From the NCBI GenBank assembly GCA_963969495.1, contig OZ018321.1, positions 195,899,126 through 195,963,125 of the forward strand: DNA of 64,000 nt. Reading direction: 5' to 3'. Origin of the DNA: Ceratothoa steindachneri (taxonomy: Eukaryota > Arthropoda > Malacostraca > Isopoda > Cymothoidae). This document shows, one piece after another, positions 52,866 to 64,000 of this stretch (positions within the stretch are counted from its first letter, which is position 1; every line of letters starts with the position of its first letter). The notes under the pieces were generated by a model. The model was not told the DNA's origin and made no database searches. It worked only from the letters and a program-made list of their open reading frames with translations. The translations under genes were made by a program, and so were the position numbers.

Positions 52866-55619
52866 CAATGGTTCCCAAACTTTTGCAGGCTGGCGCCCCC
52901 TTGGCTCCCCAGTGAATTCCTAGCGCCCCCCACAGACACATATAGAAACAAACACCTCTTTCTTGATATTTGGTATGCTGCAATTTGAAAAGAGAAAGGT
53001 TAAACACAAATGTGTATTTCACAAATAAAACCCAATTTAGTAAACCAATTTTTTTTTTAGCAGTTTTAACTGTTTCAGCAACATAGAATGGTAAATAAAC
53101 ATTCCACCAGTAACCTTCATTGTCTCACACTTAATATTAATGGGATGGATGTGCTTGGTGCAGGGACATAAGCTTCTCAACATCAGGCTGGAACTCACTA
53201 AGAAGAAGTCGTAGATCCCCGCGGTCAGTAATTTTCAATCGGTTTCTTTGCTTGGAAAGAAGCAAGGCGACTGCACTGAAGCCCCGTTCTACTAAATATG
53301 ATGTTGGCAAGGCAATAAAGTACATCTTGACCTTGTTCCACAGCACTTGATAGCAGTCAGAGATTTTTTTTTGTAACCAAAAATCTTGATATGACTTTTT
53401 GAACATTAGTCTTAGCTCAATGTCATTTTGAATGGAAATCAGTTCTTCCTCTGCCACTCCAGTTTCTTCACCGTCGACATTTAGGAATGGATTGATCACC
53501 CAGTCTGGTATTTCAAGCAATAAAATGTCCTCAAATTTCTCAGACATGTCTCTGTGCAGTTCATCCAGGTGTGTACAATACACTTGAAGGTCATCGAATG
53601 GTATGCCTTTTTTCTTATCCAATTCAGAGAGGCTTGGGAACTGGTAGAGTGCATGGCAAGCTATGTTTCGTTTGAATAACTGTAACTTGGCCAGGAAGGT
53701 GGAGATAGCTGATTTGACTGTAATTAGATTAGCCTCATTTCCTTGCATCTGCAAATTAACTTCATTGAACTTTGTGAATATATCTGCCAAATAAGCAATG
53801 TCATACTTCATGTTTCTTAGTTCATCACACAGAACAGAATTGGAGTCTTGGAAGAATTCAACAACTGTATCAAACAGTGAATAGAAACATCTCAGGCAGT
53901 TTCCCTTTGACAGCCATCTAACTTCTGTGTGCAACACTAAACGTTCAAACTCTTCATCATTATCAGTGCACAGCTGTCGAAACAGTCGGGAATTGAGGGC
54001 ATGTGCCTTGATTTTATTTATTGCTGTGATAACAGTACTCATTGATTTGTGTAGTCTACCACTCAGGTTTTTTGCGACCAGATGCTGCCTGTGGATTACA
54101 CAGTGCACTGTAAGTACTCCAGGTACAGCTTTTTTCAAGAAACTAATGAAGCCACGATGACTACCTACCATTGATGGTGCCCCATCTGTTGCACAAGCAA
54201 GAATGTTAGAAAGTGGGGTGTCTTTCTCTTTGAAAAAAACATCAACGACACGAAATACTGACTCCCCTTTTGTGTCTGTTTCAAGCTGTCTCGCAAATAA
54301 CAGCTCTTGAACCAAGCTTTCATCTTTGACGAAACGAACATAAGCAAGAAGCAAAGATTTATTGCCTGGCAGAGTGGACTCATCTAACTATAAACTAAAT
54401 TCTGTTGTCCTAAGCATGTTACACAATGTGTCTTCAATATTTTCAGCCATTTCATCTATTCTTCTCTGAACAGAGTTATCACTGAGAGGAATAGCTTTTA
54501 TAATTTGGTCAGGTGACTTGTGTAGAACTGTGTGTAGAACCTCTCTTACTTCTGGTAGAATAAGCTCTTCTCTAATTGTATGAGGCTTACCAGATCTAGC
54601 AATCAGCAAAGAGATGTTGTATGATGCTCACAAACCGTCAGTAGATTGTTGTAAACTGCTGGCAAATATATTTCCGATGGTTTTCCGTTTCCGAACGTTG
54701 TCTCGGAGTGACTGAAAATATGCCAAGTTTTTGTCTGCTTTATCAGAGTGCATTTTCTTCAAATGTTCCAAAAGCCTCGAAGGTTTCATAGCTTCATTTG
54801 AAAACACTCTATCACACAGTAGACACATTGGTTGCTGTTGGTTGTGTGGTGCTGCGACAAATCCATATTTCAGATATTCCACACTATATTGCCGACACTT
54901 CTTTTTTGTTTGCTGTACCAAGGCCATACTTTATTCTGGAACAAAAAAATAAAACCATGTAAAATACAGCATTTTATCGCATTTCATGAATAAGCATACT
55001 TAAAGACAAAAATGACAACATTTAAGGTATAAAAAGCAAGTTTACCCTCTCACGTATTCATTTTCTTCCATTTACTCACAGAAAATGGTGGCAGACGTGA
55101 TAACTCACACAATGACACACGCGCGAACACGCATATATGCACACACACACACAAACACATGCACACACAGGTACAAAGTCATATACATTCGTAACAATAT
55201 ATATCAGTGAATGCACTACCCTAACCAGCTCAACACAACACAACACGGCGCGTTCTGGCGAGTCCCCAATTTCATGTTGACTTGAACTCAAGATGATGTT
55301 GACCGCCAGGATGCGGTTTTTATTATAAGATAAAATTCTGAACATTACAAGCTTGAAATTACAAACCTGAGCTTTTGCTTTTGTAATCTATGCTGTCGGA
55401 TCTGATTGGGCCAGAGCGGCGTGCGGTAACCGGACCCTGATGCGTCGTCCACTGACTCGTCCTGCTGCACGTGTTGTGTACAAATCGTCAAACAAACGTT
55501 CGAACTTCTGACTTCGACTTCGGACTGCCGCCCCCCTACTGCCCCCTTCTTCCTCACCGCCCCATCAGATCTTTCCACCGCCCCCAGGGGGGCGGTACCA
55601 CCCACTTTGGGAACCACTG
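52866..55619 (-). mobile_element. hAT transposon with 8-bp target duplication
   Basis: The termini are CAATGGTTCCCAAACTTTTG on the left and, inverted, CAGTGGTTCCCAAAGTGGG on the right, both followed inward by GCGCCCCC/CCGCCCCC-rich sequence. The octamer CTCTAAAC occurs on both sides (52858-52865 and 55620-55627), a perfect hAT-type duplication. Length 2754 bp. A (CA)n-like run lies near 55139-55168. It is inserted in the RT domain of the LINE. Confidence 0.96.
53137..54927 (-). pseudogene. hAT transposase (ZBED5-like), two stops from intact
   Basis: A single reading frame of about 597 codons with only two stops: a TGA after QQSTDGL (54628-54630) and a TAG after TTEFSL (54388-54390). N-terminal BED-type zinc finger: MCLLCDRVFSNEAMKPSRLL then EHLKKMHSD (C-x2-C...H-x4-5-H). 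RNase H-fold core: LDESTLPGNKSLLLAYVRF (first acidic block), ACATDGAPSMVGSHRGF (second D), VHCVIHRQHLVAKNL and HTEVRWLSKGNCLRCFYSLF (conserved R-W). C-terminal dimerisation block: SYLVERGFSAVALLLSKQRN then LRLLLSEFQPDVEKL. The order and spacing match the ZBED5/SCAND3-type hAT transposases common in animals. No frameshift was found. Confidence 0.95.
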
Positions 55620-57669
55620 CTCTAAACGATGGGAGTGAGGGGATGCCTCCTAATTTTTATTTCAAAATTTATTTGAGATCATCGATTCCGCCTACAGGTG
55701 ATAGGAGCCCTTTCCGGCCCAATTGAGCAATAAGAGGTCATCCAGCAGGCAATTGCCCTTAGTGTTCACACTCTTTGCTCTGAGCATCATAAGTATCACC
55801 TCGGGGCTGCCGTAATATGTTCTTTCTATATTCTACGCAGAAAACGTTTCGATATCTTTTGGTTCGGCCCACATGCCAACTCTCGAGCGTCAACACCATC
55901 ATGCATTAAATCACCTCTCTGGATATGCTGAAGCGAATAAGTTTGGGATTTCCGTGGTCAAGACTAAGGTAATGTACTCCTTCTGCTATCCACTGTTACA
56001 CGCTGAATCGGACTTGTTTACCTGGAAATGGTAGATTTGCATCTTTTACTTTGATTGGTTTTCGACCGACGCTTCACATGAAAATTCGATATTCGCACAC
56101 TTAAGATCTCTTGTACCCTCTCCATTTACATTTTCCGTTCGATGATGTTCAATACTTAAGATGACGATAAGGCTACTACTTTGCTTTCTAGCGGTTATTT
56201 ATTATTCTGATGCTTTACTCTGGATGCGAGTTTTACGCATCCGCAACCGAGCCGTATTGCTAAAGATGGATTCGATCCACCACACCGGTCACTATCTGGA
56301 ACACGATGACTTTTGCATGTCTCCCATTGAGAGCCTAGTTATCAATAACCAGGAGATGTCGCTTTCTCTGCGCCATACACAGTCAAGTATGCGCTTGTAC
56401 TGACAGGACCACCGACTACCTCAGTCTCCAACCGCTCTCACTGTATTCGCGGCTGACCTAGACGGTGCCTATGTTGCCGAGAGAAGCCAGTCATACCCTA
56501 AGATCTTTGGTTTTAGGGATAAGAAACTCCTTCAAGAGCTCGGTGTAGCTCTCAGGCCGGTGGCCACTCTGGTTATCCCTAAGATGCCACCCTGGACAAT
56601 ATCACCTATAACTATTTGTCGCCACGCCTTTGCTCCCAAAGCTTTCACAGCCCGGAATATTGTGTTCGATCTATTGAGAGCACAGAATTCACGCTTGATC
56701 CGTGCCATTGTACACGAAAATCCCAGAAAGGAGTCGGCTTCTACGCTATATCCCTATATTTGAAGTCAGCTGGGCTCTATTAAGCACGGCGCGTGTCTTC
56801 ACAGCCGATCTGGTTGGAATACACCGTTGTATGGGAAATAACGCTTCCTGCCCGGTTCAGAAACAGGATTGTGATCTTTACCGATTATAAAAGCGCCCTG
56901 AGTGATCATGTGGCATTGGATTCTCCGCACCTCCAGTTTGTGGTCTCCGTGATGCCGCGGTTGCCACGAACCGGGCGGATGTCGAGATTATCTTTTACTG
57001 GGTTCTTGGTCATATGGAGATTGCGGAAAATGAGCTCGCCGGGAGAGCGCCAAAAATGCCGTGATGAATCCAACGTTTCGCTTTTCCATACACTTACCAC
57101 ATGTCTAGTATCAGGTAAGCCCTCAGGACTATCAGATGTGACAGGACTGTGTAACATCACCCATCTCTGTTCCGTTGACCCATCCCCACGTGTCGCGCCA
57201 GCTTCAGGTCCCTTTGTCTTCTTCGAATCGGGCCACTCGTAGGACTGACTGCCATTCAATGGAGCGCATCACGGCACTAAACGGCGACGACTGGGTTGTC
57301 CTCCAGACTGTTCGGCACAATCTTGTTAAATGTCTCAATCTGGGAGATCTTCATGCACGAAACCTGTCCCGGTAACGGGAGTAGCGGGTTCGCTATCGCT
57401 TGTACCTGGTACTCGGGGGTGAGGGTGGGGGCTACTGGCATGCAGACTTATAGAATTATTCAGTTCTTGAAGGAGGCTGGCATAAACTCGACCCAAAAAT
57501 GTGCTTCAATCTTCTCTTTTGTTTTATTTCTTGTGTTTTTTGTGCTTATTTTTGGATTAGTTTCTTTTAGTGCTTCTATTAATTTGGTTTGGGGTTTTCG
57601 TGAGCCTAAATTAGGCTGGAAAGTAGATACGGCGATCTTTGCCCTTGGAGGTAGTCGCTAAGTGTCCGC

Positions 57670-58404
57670 TCTACAGAAAAAAACGCCCCTGTGTCGGTAT
57701 TCAGGCCCCTGACGCAGAATGGGTTCTCACTCCAGCCTGCGATCACAGACCCGTCTCTGCGATTCCTGGTTGGGGTGAAAACACACAAATACCACCTGGA
57801 TATCCCCACCATTAACGAGGATCTTCTTTTGGTGGCTTCTGCATTGCCAGTGATTTTCATTCTGATCTTTATGCGCATTTCATTATGATGTAGGTGTATC
57901 TCGTCCACGATGCGAAGGGGCGAATTGCACAACTTACTAAAGGTCAAAAAGAAGCATTTTTAATATTGAGAAAACACATCACAGAGCAGAAATTTACCAA
58001 TCGGTAGTATGCGGTTACATCACCAACGGTTCACGGCATTCGCAGCGCATCAGGATTGAATAAGGGGGCTTTGGATTGACGCTAAATGAGTGAATGTAGT
58101 CATTAGAGCAATCTATCAGCCTTAATAGACCTATTTCCCTTGGGTATTTTAACCTTCATCTTTGCCCTTACAGAACGTTGCTATAGAACCTACGTCCCGT
58201 ATCTAAAATGGAGGCGAATGTTCTTTAGTTTCAGACTTCTCGCCTAGTATCTTAACATCGAGGTGAGACAGATCGTCACACAAAGTAAAATATTCGTTAT
58301 TATACATAAACAAATATGCAGCCTTAATTTATAGTTACAATGAAACAAGGAAACGTACAATTATACTTAATGCTGCCAAAGTTGCCCTTAAGATTTTAAC
58401 CCAG
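57670..58404. other. probable LINE 3' region and AT-rich DNA
   Basis: Frames on both strands at 57606-57947 have no recognisable domain. GC falls after 58000. Confidence 0.4.
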
Positions 58405-58430
58405 AGCACACCTCTAGTGGGAGGTGTGCT
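58405..58430. other. perfect 10-bp stem hairpin
   Basis: AGCACACCTC and GAGGTGTGCT separated by six bases. No poly-T follows directly; function unknown. Confidence 0.7.
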
Positions 58431-59420
58431 AAGGGGGCTAAAGCTCCACAATTTTCAGATCCGTTTAAGTTTAGATTTCTTTTTTAAGTCATACTTTTAT
58501 TCTGCTGTTCAGAAAGAGTTATGTAATAGTATGGAATATATATTGACAGTTTTTTTTAAACCGTTGCGATTAAATGTACCTTATATGATACATGTCTAAA
58601 ATGCAGATAAATCTTAAAAATAATTATTAAATTCATTATTATACCTTAGCTGACGTCCAAAAACTACAATAAATCACAATTCGTGATTTTCTAATATGTG
58701 GAAAAAAATCGGATCTGAGAGAGTTAGTGGTCACTCCCGTAGGAGACACTGTTATTTATTACCAATGATCATTGTCCTTTTATCAGACTACTCAAAGGAC
58801 TGAATTCCGGTTAGCCCTTCCCCTCCCTCCTTTATCCTGGATCTGCCACTACCAAAGAAAAAGGAATAGTGATTCCATTATACTGATATCATAGTGTTTG
58901 GGTTTCGAAACTGGTAGTTTTGAAATCTTTCGCAAACTCGTTTGGAGAAATGTGGTTAATTTGTTTATCATAGATTTTTGTTTTTGTTTTATTTGACGTC
59001 TCTAAAAGTAGAAAACTTTTAAAAAACATTATGACAAGAAAAGAGAATAAAGTTGACAAGGATAGTAATTATGGAAAATGGAGAATATATAATATATAAT
59101 AATGGGAGCTCTATTGTTAGATTATCTCCACTTTGCCAAAAATATAACTCGTTAAAAGGAGATAAGCTGAATTTCATTAAAACCTTAAAGGTTCTTTGAA
59201 GCGATATACCAATTTGACTAAGTAGGGTAATTTTTGTTTACCTAGGCCAAAAATACGCAAACCTGTATCGTTTAGAGCTCTCATTTTTGATCCTGGATAA
59301 AATTTGGATAAACTTGTTACATAGCTGCGGTTTTGGGAGTTCATTTAGAGAATTCTGTGCAATTTATTGATAAATTAAAATTGGCTGATGCGTTCCAGGA
59401 ACGCAACGTTAGTTTTAATG
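58431..59420. other. AT-rich DNA, nothing recognised
   Basis: No gene or repeat seen apart from a 7-bp stem palindrome (GCGTTCC/GGAACGC) near 59391. Confidence 0.5.
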
Positions 59421-59422
59421 CT

Positions 59423-59447
59423 TCATCATCATCATCATCATCATCAC
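59423..59447. repeat. (ATC)n microsatellite
   Basis: About eight perfect TCA/ATC trinucleotides. Confidence 0.95.
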
Positions 59448-59576
59448 TTCACTAACTCTATAATTTAAGAAGGGGATTTTTTTGAGTATTTGAATAATAA
59501 TTTCATCTTAGTTTGGTTATGACTTATGTTTTTGATCAAAGTTATTTTTAATAATTCTTTTATAATATCAAAAAAC

Positions 59577-59960
59577 AAAATGGTGAAGTTCAGAAATAAA
59601 TATAAGTATCGAAATTTTGTAAATTTTTAAAGCTCATAGAATTACAAATGGTGAAGTTCAGAAAATCTATTTTTATATATCTTCTTCTATAACTATTTTA
59701 GCAACGTGATATTTTGAAAGGGGGGAAATTTAGTTTGGAGTTCCTTTTTAAAATTATTATAATTGGCGAAGTTCAGAAAATTGCTAAAAATTTAACCATG
59801 GCTGCATTTTTTAAATTTTTAATTTTAATCTTAGTAGCGAAGCGCAAGCTACCCCCGTAGGGTGGAGTGGCGAAGCTATTGCCTGGTCTATTTATAATAA
59901 GGTACCCTTGAAAAGCTTTATAAATTTCTTAGCAGCTTCTTAGCTGGCGAAGCAAATTGG
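59577..59960 (+). repeat. dispersed GGTGAAGTTCAGAAA motif series
   Basis: AAATGGTGAAGTTCAGAAA occurs at 59578 and 59646, and TTGGCGAAGTTCAGAAA at 59763. Shorter GGCGAAGC words follow near 59868 and 59945, at irregular spacing. This looks like a decayed tandem repeat. Confidence 0.6.
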
Positions 59961-60585
59961 TTAAAGGGAATTTAATAATTTTATTAAATTTCTTGACCTT
60001 TATATACAAATCACTTCAGTTTTAGTCTAAAGGTTTAACAATAAGAAACTCCCTTTGCCTATGGTTGCTTCTCTCAAGCATATTTGAAGCAATTTTTAAT
60101 GTAATTCTTTAAGACATAGATTCTCCTGCCCTAGATGTAGGGTGACAGCAGGTGGAGATATCTTGACGACATAATAGATCTAGTCGATCTTGAAGCAGAT
60201 TTGGGCGAAATTAATGTGAAATTCAATTCTCACTTCTCTAGTATTCAATTTAATCATGCGGGAAATTCAAAGAATTCTTTCTCATTTTTACATGTTTTTG
60301 TGAAGCCGACTCCTTTTTAATATTTCGGGAGAGTAGCTCTTACAGATGCCTATTTACACTAATTTTATCTTATTACATATAAAAAATGGACTTGTATGGA
60401 GTAAACCTTTGAATGGACTATGAATTACGTAAGCACTGTCTTTGCAACCAGACGTGGAAGGTAGTACACAAAGATTTGTCTGGTAAACAACAGTTATTCA
60501 AGAAAACCAAACATAATCTTATTCGTAGTAATCTATATATGCATTTCCCAGCCTATGCGTGGCATTATATAAATTAAAAGAATTT
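59961..60585. other. AT-rich DNA, nothing recognised
   Basis: No motif or repeat seen. Confidence 0.5.
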
Positions 60586-60589
60586 TTGG

Positions 60590-60840
60590 TAGCCATTAAA
60601 CCACGGCCTACTCAGACCTTTATGCAAATCAACCGATTCTCCGTTGCCACAAAAAGCACAAAAACTACGTATAGCGTTAGGTAAATCAATCAAATTTCTT
60701 TAGCCATATAAACCACATAGCTTACGCATAGTGTTTTGTAAATAAACCGAATCTCGTACCCATGGATACCATATAGGTTAGGCATACTGTTATACTCGTA
60801 TATTAAATATACCAATCGAATTTAGCCTTGGCCCTTATTT
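60590..60840 (-). repeat. ~58-bp satellite, inverted distant block
   Basis: Read on the minus strand, four or five diverged units match the 45843-47395 satellite (CTATGTGGTTTATATGGC, AAATTTGATTGATTTA, CTAACGCTATACGTAG). The block lies about 13 kb away from the main array and in the opposite orientation. Confidence 0.82.
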
Positions 60841-60844
60841 TACA

Positions 60845-61030
60845 AGAATACCTGCGATTATTCTTGGGAAAAGACTTTACAAATAATCCTTTTCATACTT
60901 TACCACTTGTTCTACTAAATAAGGATATAATTTTGTATTTATTTGGGGTGTTATTTTTAAACAATAAAAGTTTTACTCAAACAAGACAATAATAACATTC
61001 ATTCGACATAGAACGGAGCAATTTTCTAAA
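60845..61030. other. AT-rich DNA, nothing recognised
   Basis: Short spacer without features. Confidence 0.5.
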
Positions 61031-61035
61031 AGTTA

Positions 61036-61199
61036 CGGCCGTATGCTAAAACAAATGTGAAATCAAGATTTGAGCAAAATACTTATTATTTTTATGTACT
61101 TTACCTTTTAGCCTTTTGCATATAATAAATTTATAAATAATTGTGAAGCTAAACTAATTCAGATAAAGTGCATTTCACATTTTTCTTAGCATACGGCCG
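61036..61199. mobile_element. 164-bp MITE with TTA flanks
   Basis: The left end CGGCCGTATGCTAA, then ACAAATGTGAAATC, is repeated inverted at the right end (CGGCCGTATGCTAAG, then AAAAATGTGAAATG). TIRs are about 28 bp with a few mismatches. TTA lies on both sides (61033-61035 and 61200-61202), consistent with a 3-bp duplication of the PIF/Harbinger type. The centre is AT-rich and non-coding. Confidence 0.85.
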
Positions 61200-61202
61200 T
61201 TA

Positions 61203-64000
61203 CATACTCTTAGTTTTGCGTCAAAATTTTGAAATTGTTTGTCTCATTCTATAAAACTCATAGTCCTCTAAAAAGCTTTCTTAATTGCTAAAATAGTAAG
61301 AATATATTAATGCCTTGGAAGAATAATTCCTGTTTTATTTTATCTGTGTAGTGACTGAATTATATTAAATCATATAATTGCAAAGCTATTGATTTCTATA
61401 TTCACATTTGAAAGCATAAATATAATATCAGAACAGAAAATTCCTATAGTTATAATTTTTCAAATTTTAATGATCCCTCAAAATATTTTTGACTTAACTC
61501 ATGCTGCATTCCTTCGAACTATGAAGGTTGTTGACCTTTGTAAGTTATTGAAAGCATATTTATGTAGTAAATTGATAATTAATGCATAATTGGATAACTA
61601 TAATTTTGCTTCCTTTATTAATGGGGTCTGAAAGGAAAGTTTGCCGTTATGAATTTAGTAACTTTTATGTACATAACTGTCTATGCCATTTCACGCACCA
61701 CGTAAGTCATAAATCATTATATTTTAGAGAATTTAATGAATATATTTTATGTTTACATAATATCCATAGTGTACATGAAATTAAATAATAATATCCTATA
61801 TGACTTCTAGTTATTTTAAGTATTTAACATACCAGATATTTCAATGGTTATTTAAATCATAAACACGTTGACTGCAAAGGTTTTTCGAAGAGCTCTGAAT
61901 AAGTTACACAGGTATCATATGTTATGAACAGCGCCCTTTCCTTAAATGTTAATTATTAAAGAGTGATATAAAAAAACTGGTAAGGATAAATTATTTGAGA
62001 CTACCAGTGTAGGATATGTAGCACAACTTGTGGTCAACGTCTTAAAACCTTTTTATTTTGTTGGTTCACAGAAAATATAACTACGCCAAAATAAGTACTA
62101 AATATGGGATTTTATTTTTATACTAGCGCATAAATATAGTTATTTTTGCTTTCAAAAACATTGTGTTAGCAATGTATACTATTTTACCTTTGAAGCCATC
62201 TGTAATGAATTGCGAGAGTATAAATCATCGTTTCGTATTTGAATTATTTTTAATCTAAATCTGTTTCTAGTCCAACGTAACATTTGGCTGACAGAAAAAT
62301 GCTCAGCCTGCCACAACACTAATGTCATTGTTGGCCAAATCCCGCTCTAATGATTCAGTTAATAACATAAAGTTTCAGTTTTTGCACGTTCTGCCACGAC
62401 GCAACAAAATATTGAGAGCGTTCTTGGATCAATGAATCGCGGCCAAAGGCGTTCTATCCGGAAAAGATCGTCTCTTCTCAATTTTCAGTGCCTATTATCT
62501 CTTACATATTGCATTCCCTAAGGTTACATATGTATAAGAAATAGCAACAACTCATTATTTAAGTGTTTGTGATTAAAATAGACCTATTGGTTCCTGCCAA
62601 ATTTCTCATAGTTTGGAACAAGAAGGTGCAAAAAATTCCTGAACAAACTGCGAATGAGTGAGGCTTATTTTTCTGTCAATGTCAATGAAGATGAAATCCA
62701 TCAAATCTACCTTTATTGGCTAGGGAAAGAGCCCCAAGAAATTTGATAACTTTCCCTTTGTTCTCATGAAAGAACGGTTTGATGCTATTTGTATTCTTTG
62801 AGGAAGACAATGGAGTTACATTGACTGCCAATGCTGACGCTTTAAAGGTGTAATTATCACATTTTGTTACCAAATTGAAAAATTCAAAGGTTTCTATGAA
62901 CTGTGATACCAACACGATGGTGCAACTATTCACATTACTAGAAAGAGCATGGAAGTTTTGTACAATGCCCCATAGCCGTCTCGTTTCAAGCTTTGGAGAT
63001 AAAATGGCTGGTGCCGTCCCTGGACATTATGGTTCTCACTTTTATTAGCTGTGTCTCCATCTAAATTCATGTTCACAAGATACAGGATGGAAATAAAACA
63101 AGCATTTTTTTTAGGTTTTATATTTGTCATCTCACAAGAAAAATCCTCTAAATCGTGATTTTTGGGGCCTATATAAATTTTCTGCAAATGTGCCAATTAA
63201 AATAATATTAATGCTTTCAATATTTCTGTAACTCTCGAAACACGCATGAGTATAAGAAAGTTTACCTGAGGGAGATATATTTATGCTTTACTTATAAAAT
63301 AAATCCTGTAAAATGTATAATACTTATAGGATACAGGTCATTTTTATATTTCCTTGAATTAATGTCTTTATTTTCATTTTTTGCTCTTCTATATCGTTTT
63401 GTTTCTTGAAAAGATTATGTTCATAATTCTACGTCGTACTATGATATTTTTATTGGTATTGGAGAATTTATATAATCAACTTCGAATAAGATGGCTTTTT
63501 TTCGAAATACATTCCATTTTGATTCAGTGAATAGCCGGTCTGATCATTATTTTCCATTTCTCCATTTGGCATCAGTGAATTCATTGTATCAATAATTGGC
63601 TTTTACTTAACCTAATTCTTTCGTTTGTGTTGAATACCTCGGATCATTGTCTGCCTCGGATTCTCTTAGAACTTTCAGGATGTGATAAGGGATTATAATG
63701 GATGAAAAAAAGGATCCTTTGAAGAATTTATTTTATGTAAAGTTTTTTTAGTTTCAAAATTAAGTGAATTTATCACAGTTAAACAAAATTCAGAAATTGC
63801 CCCACCATCATCTATAGTCCATGGGCCTGAGACCAAAATTTAACTTTTCGTTATCACTCAAAGGGACGAAGGCTAGTTATATTTTTTGAATAGATATATG
63901 CATGTAGATTATATTTTTGTATGATAACCTTTCCACATGCCCAGCTAAATATTGGTTATCAGCTCATGAAGTTAATCACTCCCTAAGGTAAATTGCATGT
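61203..64000. other. AT-rich DNA, no gene recognised
   Basis: Minus-strand frames at 62682-62933 and 62930-63196 are adjacent and moderately protein-like, but I recognise no domain. Plus-strand frames at 61389-61788 are AT-driven. No repeats beyond simple A/T runs. Confidence 0.5.

Larger units (their letters stand above)
52570..57660 (+). mobile_element. RNase H-bearing LINE relic, split by a hAT element
   Basis: The RT begins near 52590 (GMHPITLNFLSFKLGKKCVN and VRLGFFQGS, with order YRPI...KxMExMVNxRL). FLDLKKAYKTAWHMKLW at about 52809 is the first catalytic D block (FFDLEKAYDTTW); here the hAT element interrupts the gene. After 55627 the RT continues: FYAENVSISFGSAHMPTLER near 55831 (YADD changed to YAEN), LSGYAEANKFGISVVKTKVM, LRSLVPSPFTFSVR and IHHTGHYL. 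An RNase H-like domain follows at 56793-57050, including FRNRIVIFTDYKSALSDH and FYWVLGHMEIAENELAGRAP. Stops and frameshifts are scattered throughout. The 3' end near 57660 is approximate. Confidence 0.85.

Noticed and set aside
53927..54160. Plus-strand frame inside the hAT element
   Set aside because: Shadow of the transposase frame on the opposite strand.
55076..55345. 89-codon frame with a Val-Cys repeat
   Set aside because: Translation of a (CA)n-like run within the hAT element.
62682..63196. Adjacent minus-strand frames near the right end
   Set aside because: Moderately protein-like, but no motif was recognised and the frames differ; insufficient support for a gene.

Overview
This is a stretch of eukaryotic, almost certainly animal, repetitive DNA. 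It is AT-rich, with islands of higher GC, long (TA)n microsatellites, no operons and no host protein gene that I can recognise. The coding signal comes from decayed transposable elements: Tc1/mariner, hAT, CR1-like and RNase H-bearing LINEs, a Penelope-like element (PLE) with a GIY-YIG endonuclease, a Ty3/gypsy relic, and two transposon-like protein families that I know only as repeated predicted proteins of invertebrates. A block dense in CCTAA-type words (about 37975-38260) resembles decayed TTAGG telomere repeat, which favours an arthropod. I cannot name the species.

Layout: 1-5650 is mostly featureless AT-rich DNA with one Tc1 relic, two (TA)n arrays and an unexplained GC-rich island. From 5660 to 8256 there is a Tc1 relic (minus) and a LINE relic (plus). 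From 9700 to 13318 two relics of one transposon-like family lie in the same orientation; the second is a complete element with terminal inverted repeats and TAA flanks. A gypsy RT relic follows (about 13980-14412). From 15794 to 21603 a PLE is bounded by ~440-bp inverted copies of its own 3' end and split by a second, GC-rich transposon (about 17716-20400). A Tc1 element lies inside a (TA)n tract (22114-23337). LINE relics occupy about 27000-32480, and an internally deleted mariner lies at 34743-35660. Minisatellites and further Tc1 relics fill 37277-45550, including an element with recognisable ends at 42893-44386.

The region 45843-51115 is satellite-rich. A ~58-bp satellite is interrupted by a short element, and a palindrome-containing higher-order satellite (three ~60-bp monomers, ~180-bp period) is interrupted by a 1.67-kb 5'-truncated CR1 LINE. 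At 52570-57660 an RNase H-type LINE is interrupted in its RT domain by a 2.75-kb hAT transposon with a perfect 8-bp target duplication; this hAT is the youngest-looking insertion, with two in-frame stops in ~597 codons. The 58-bp satellite reappears inverted at 60590-60840, and a 164-bp MITE flanked by TTA lies at 61036-61199. The rest, to 64000, is AT-rich DNA without recognisable features.

Nothing here works together as a pathway. The window is a layered record of transposition in which nested insertions give relative ages. No element can be shown intact. Translations and alignments were done by eye, so boundaries of relics without terminal repeats are approximate.
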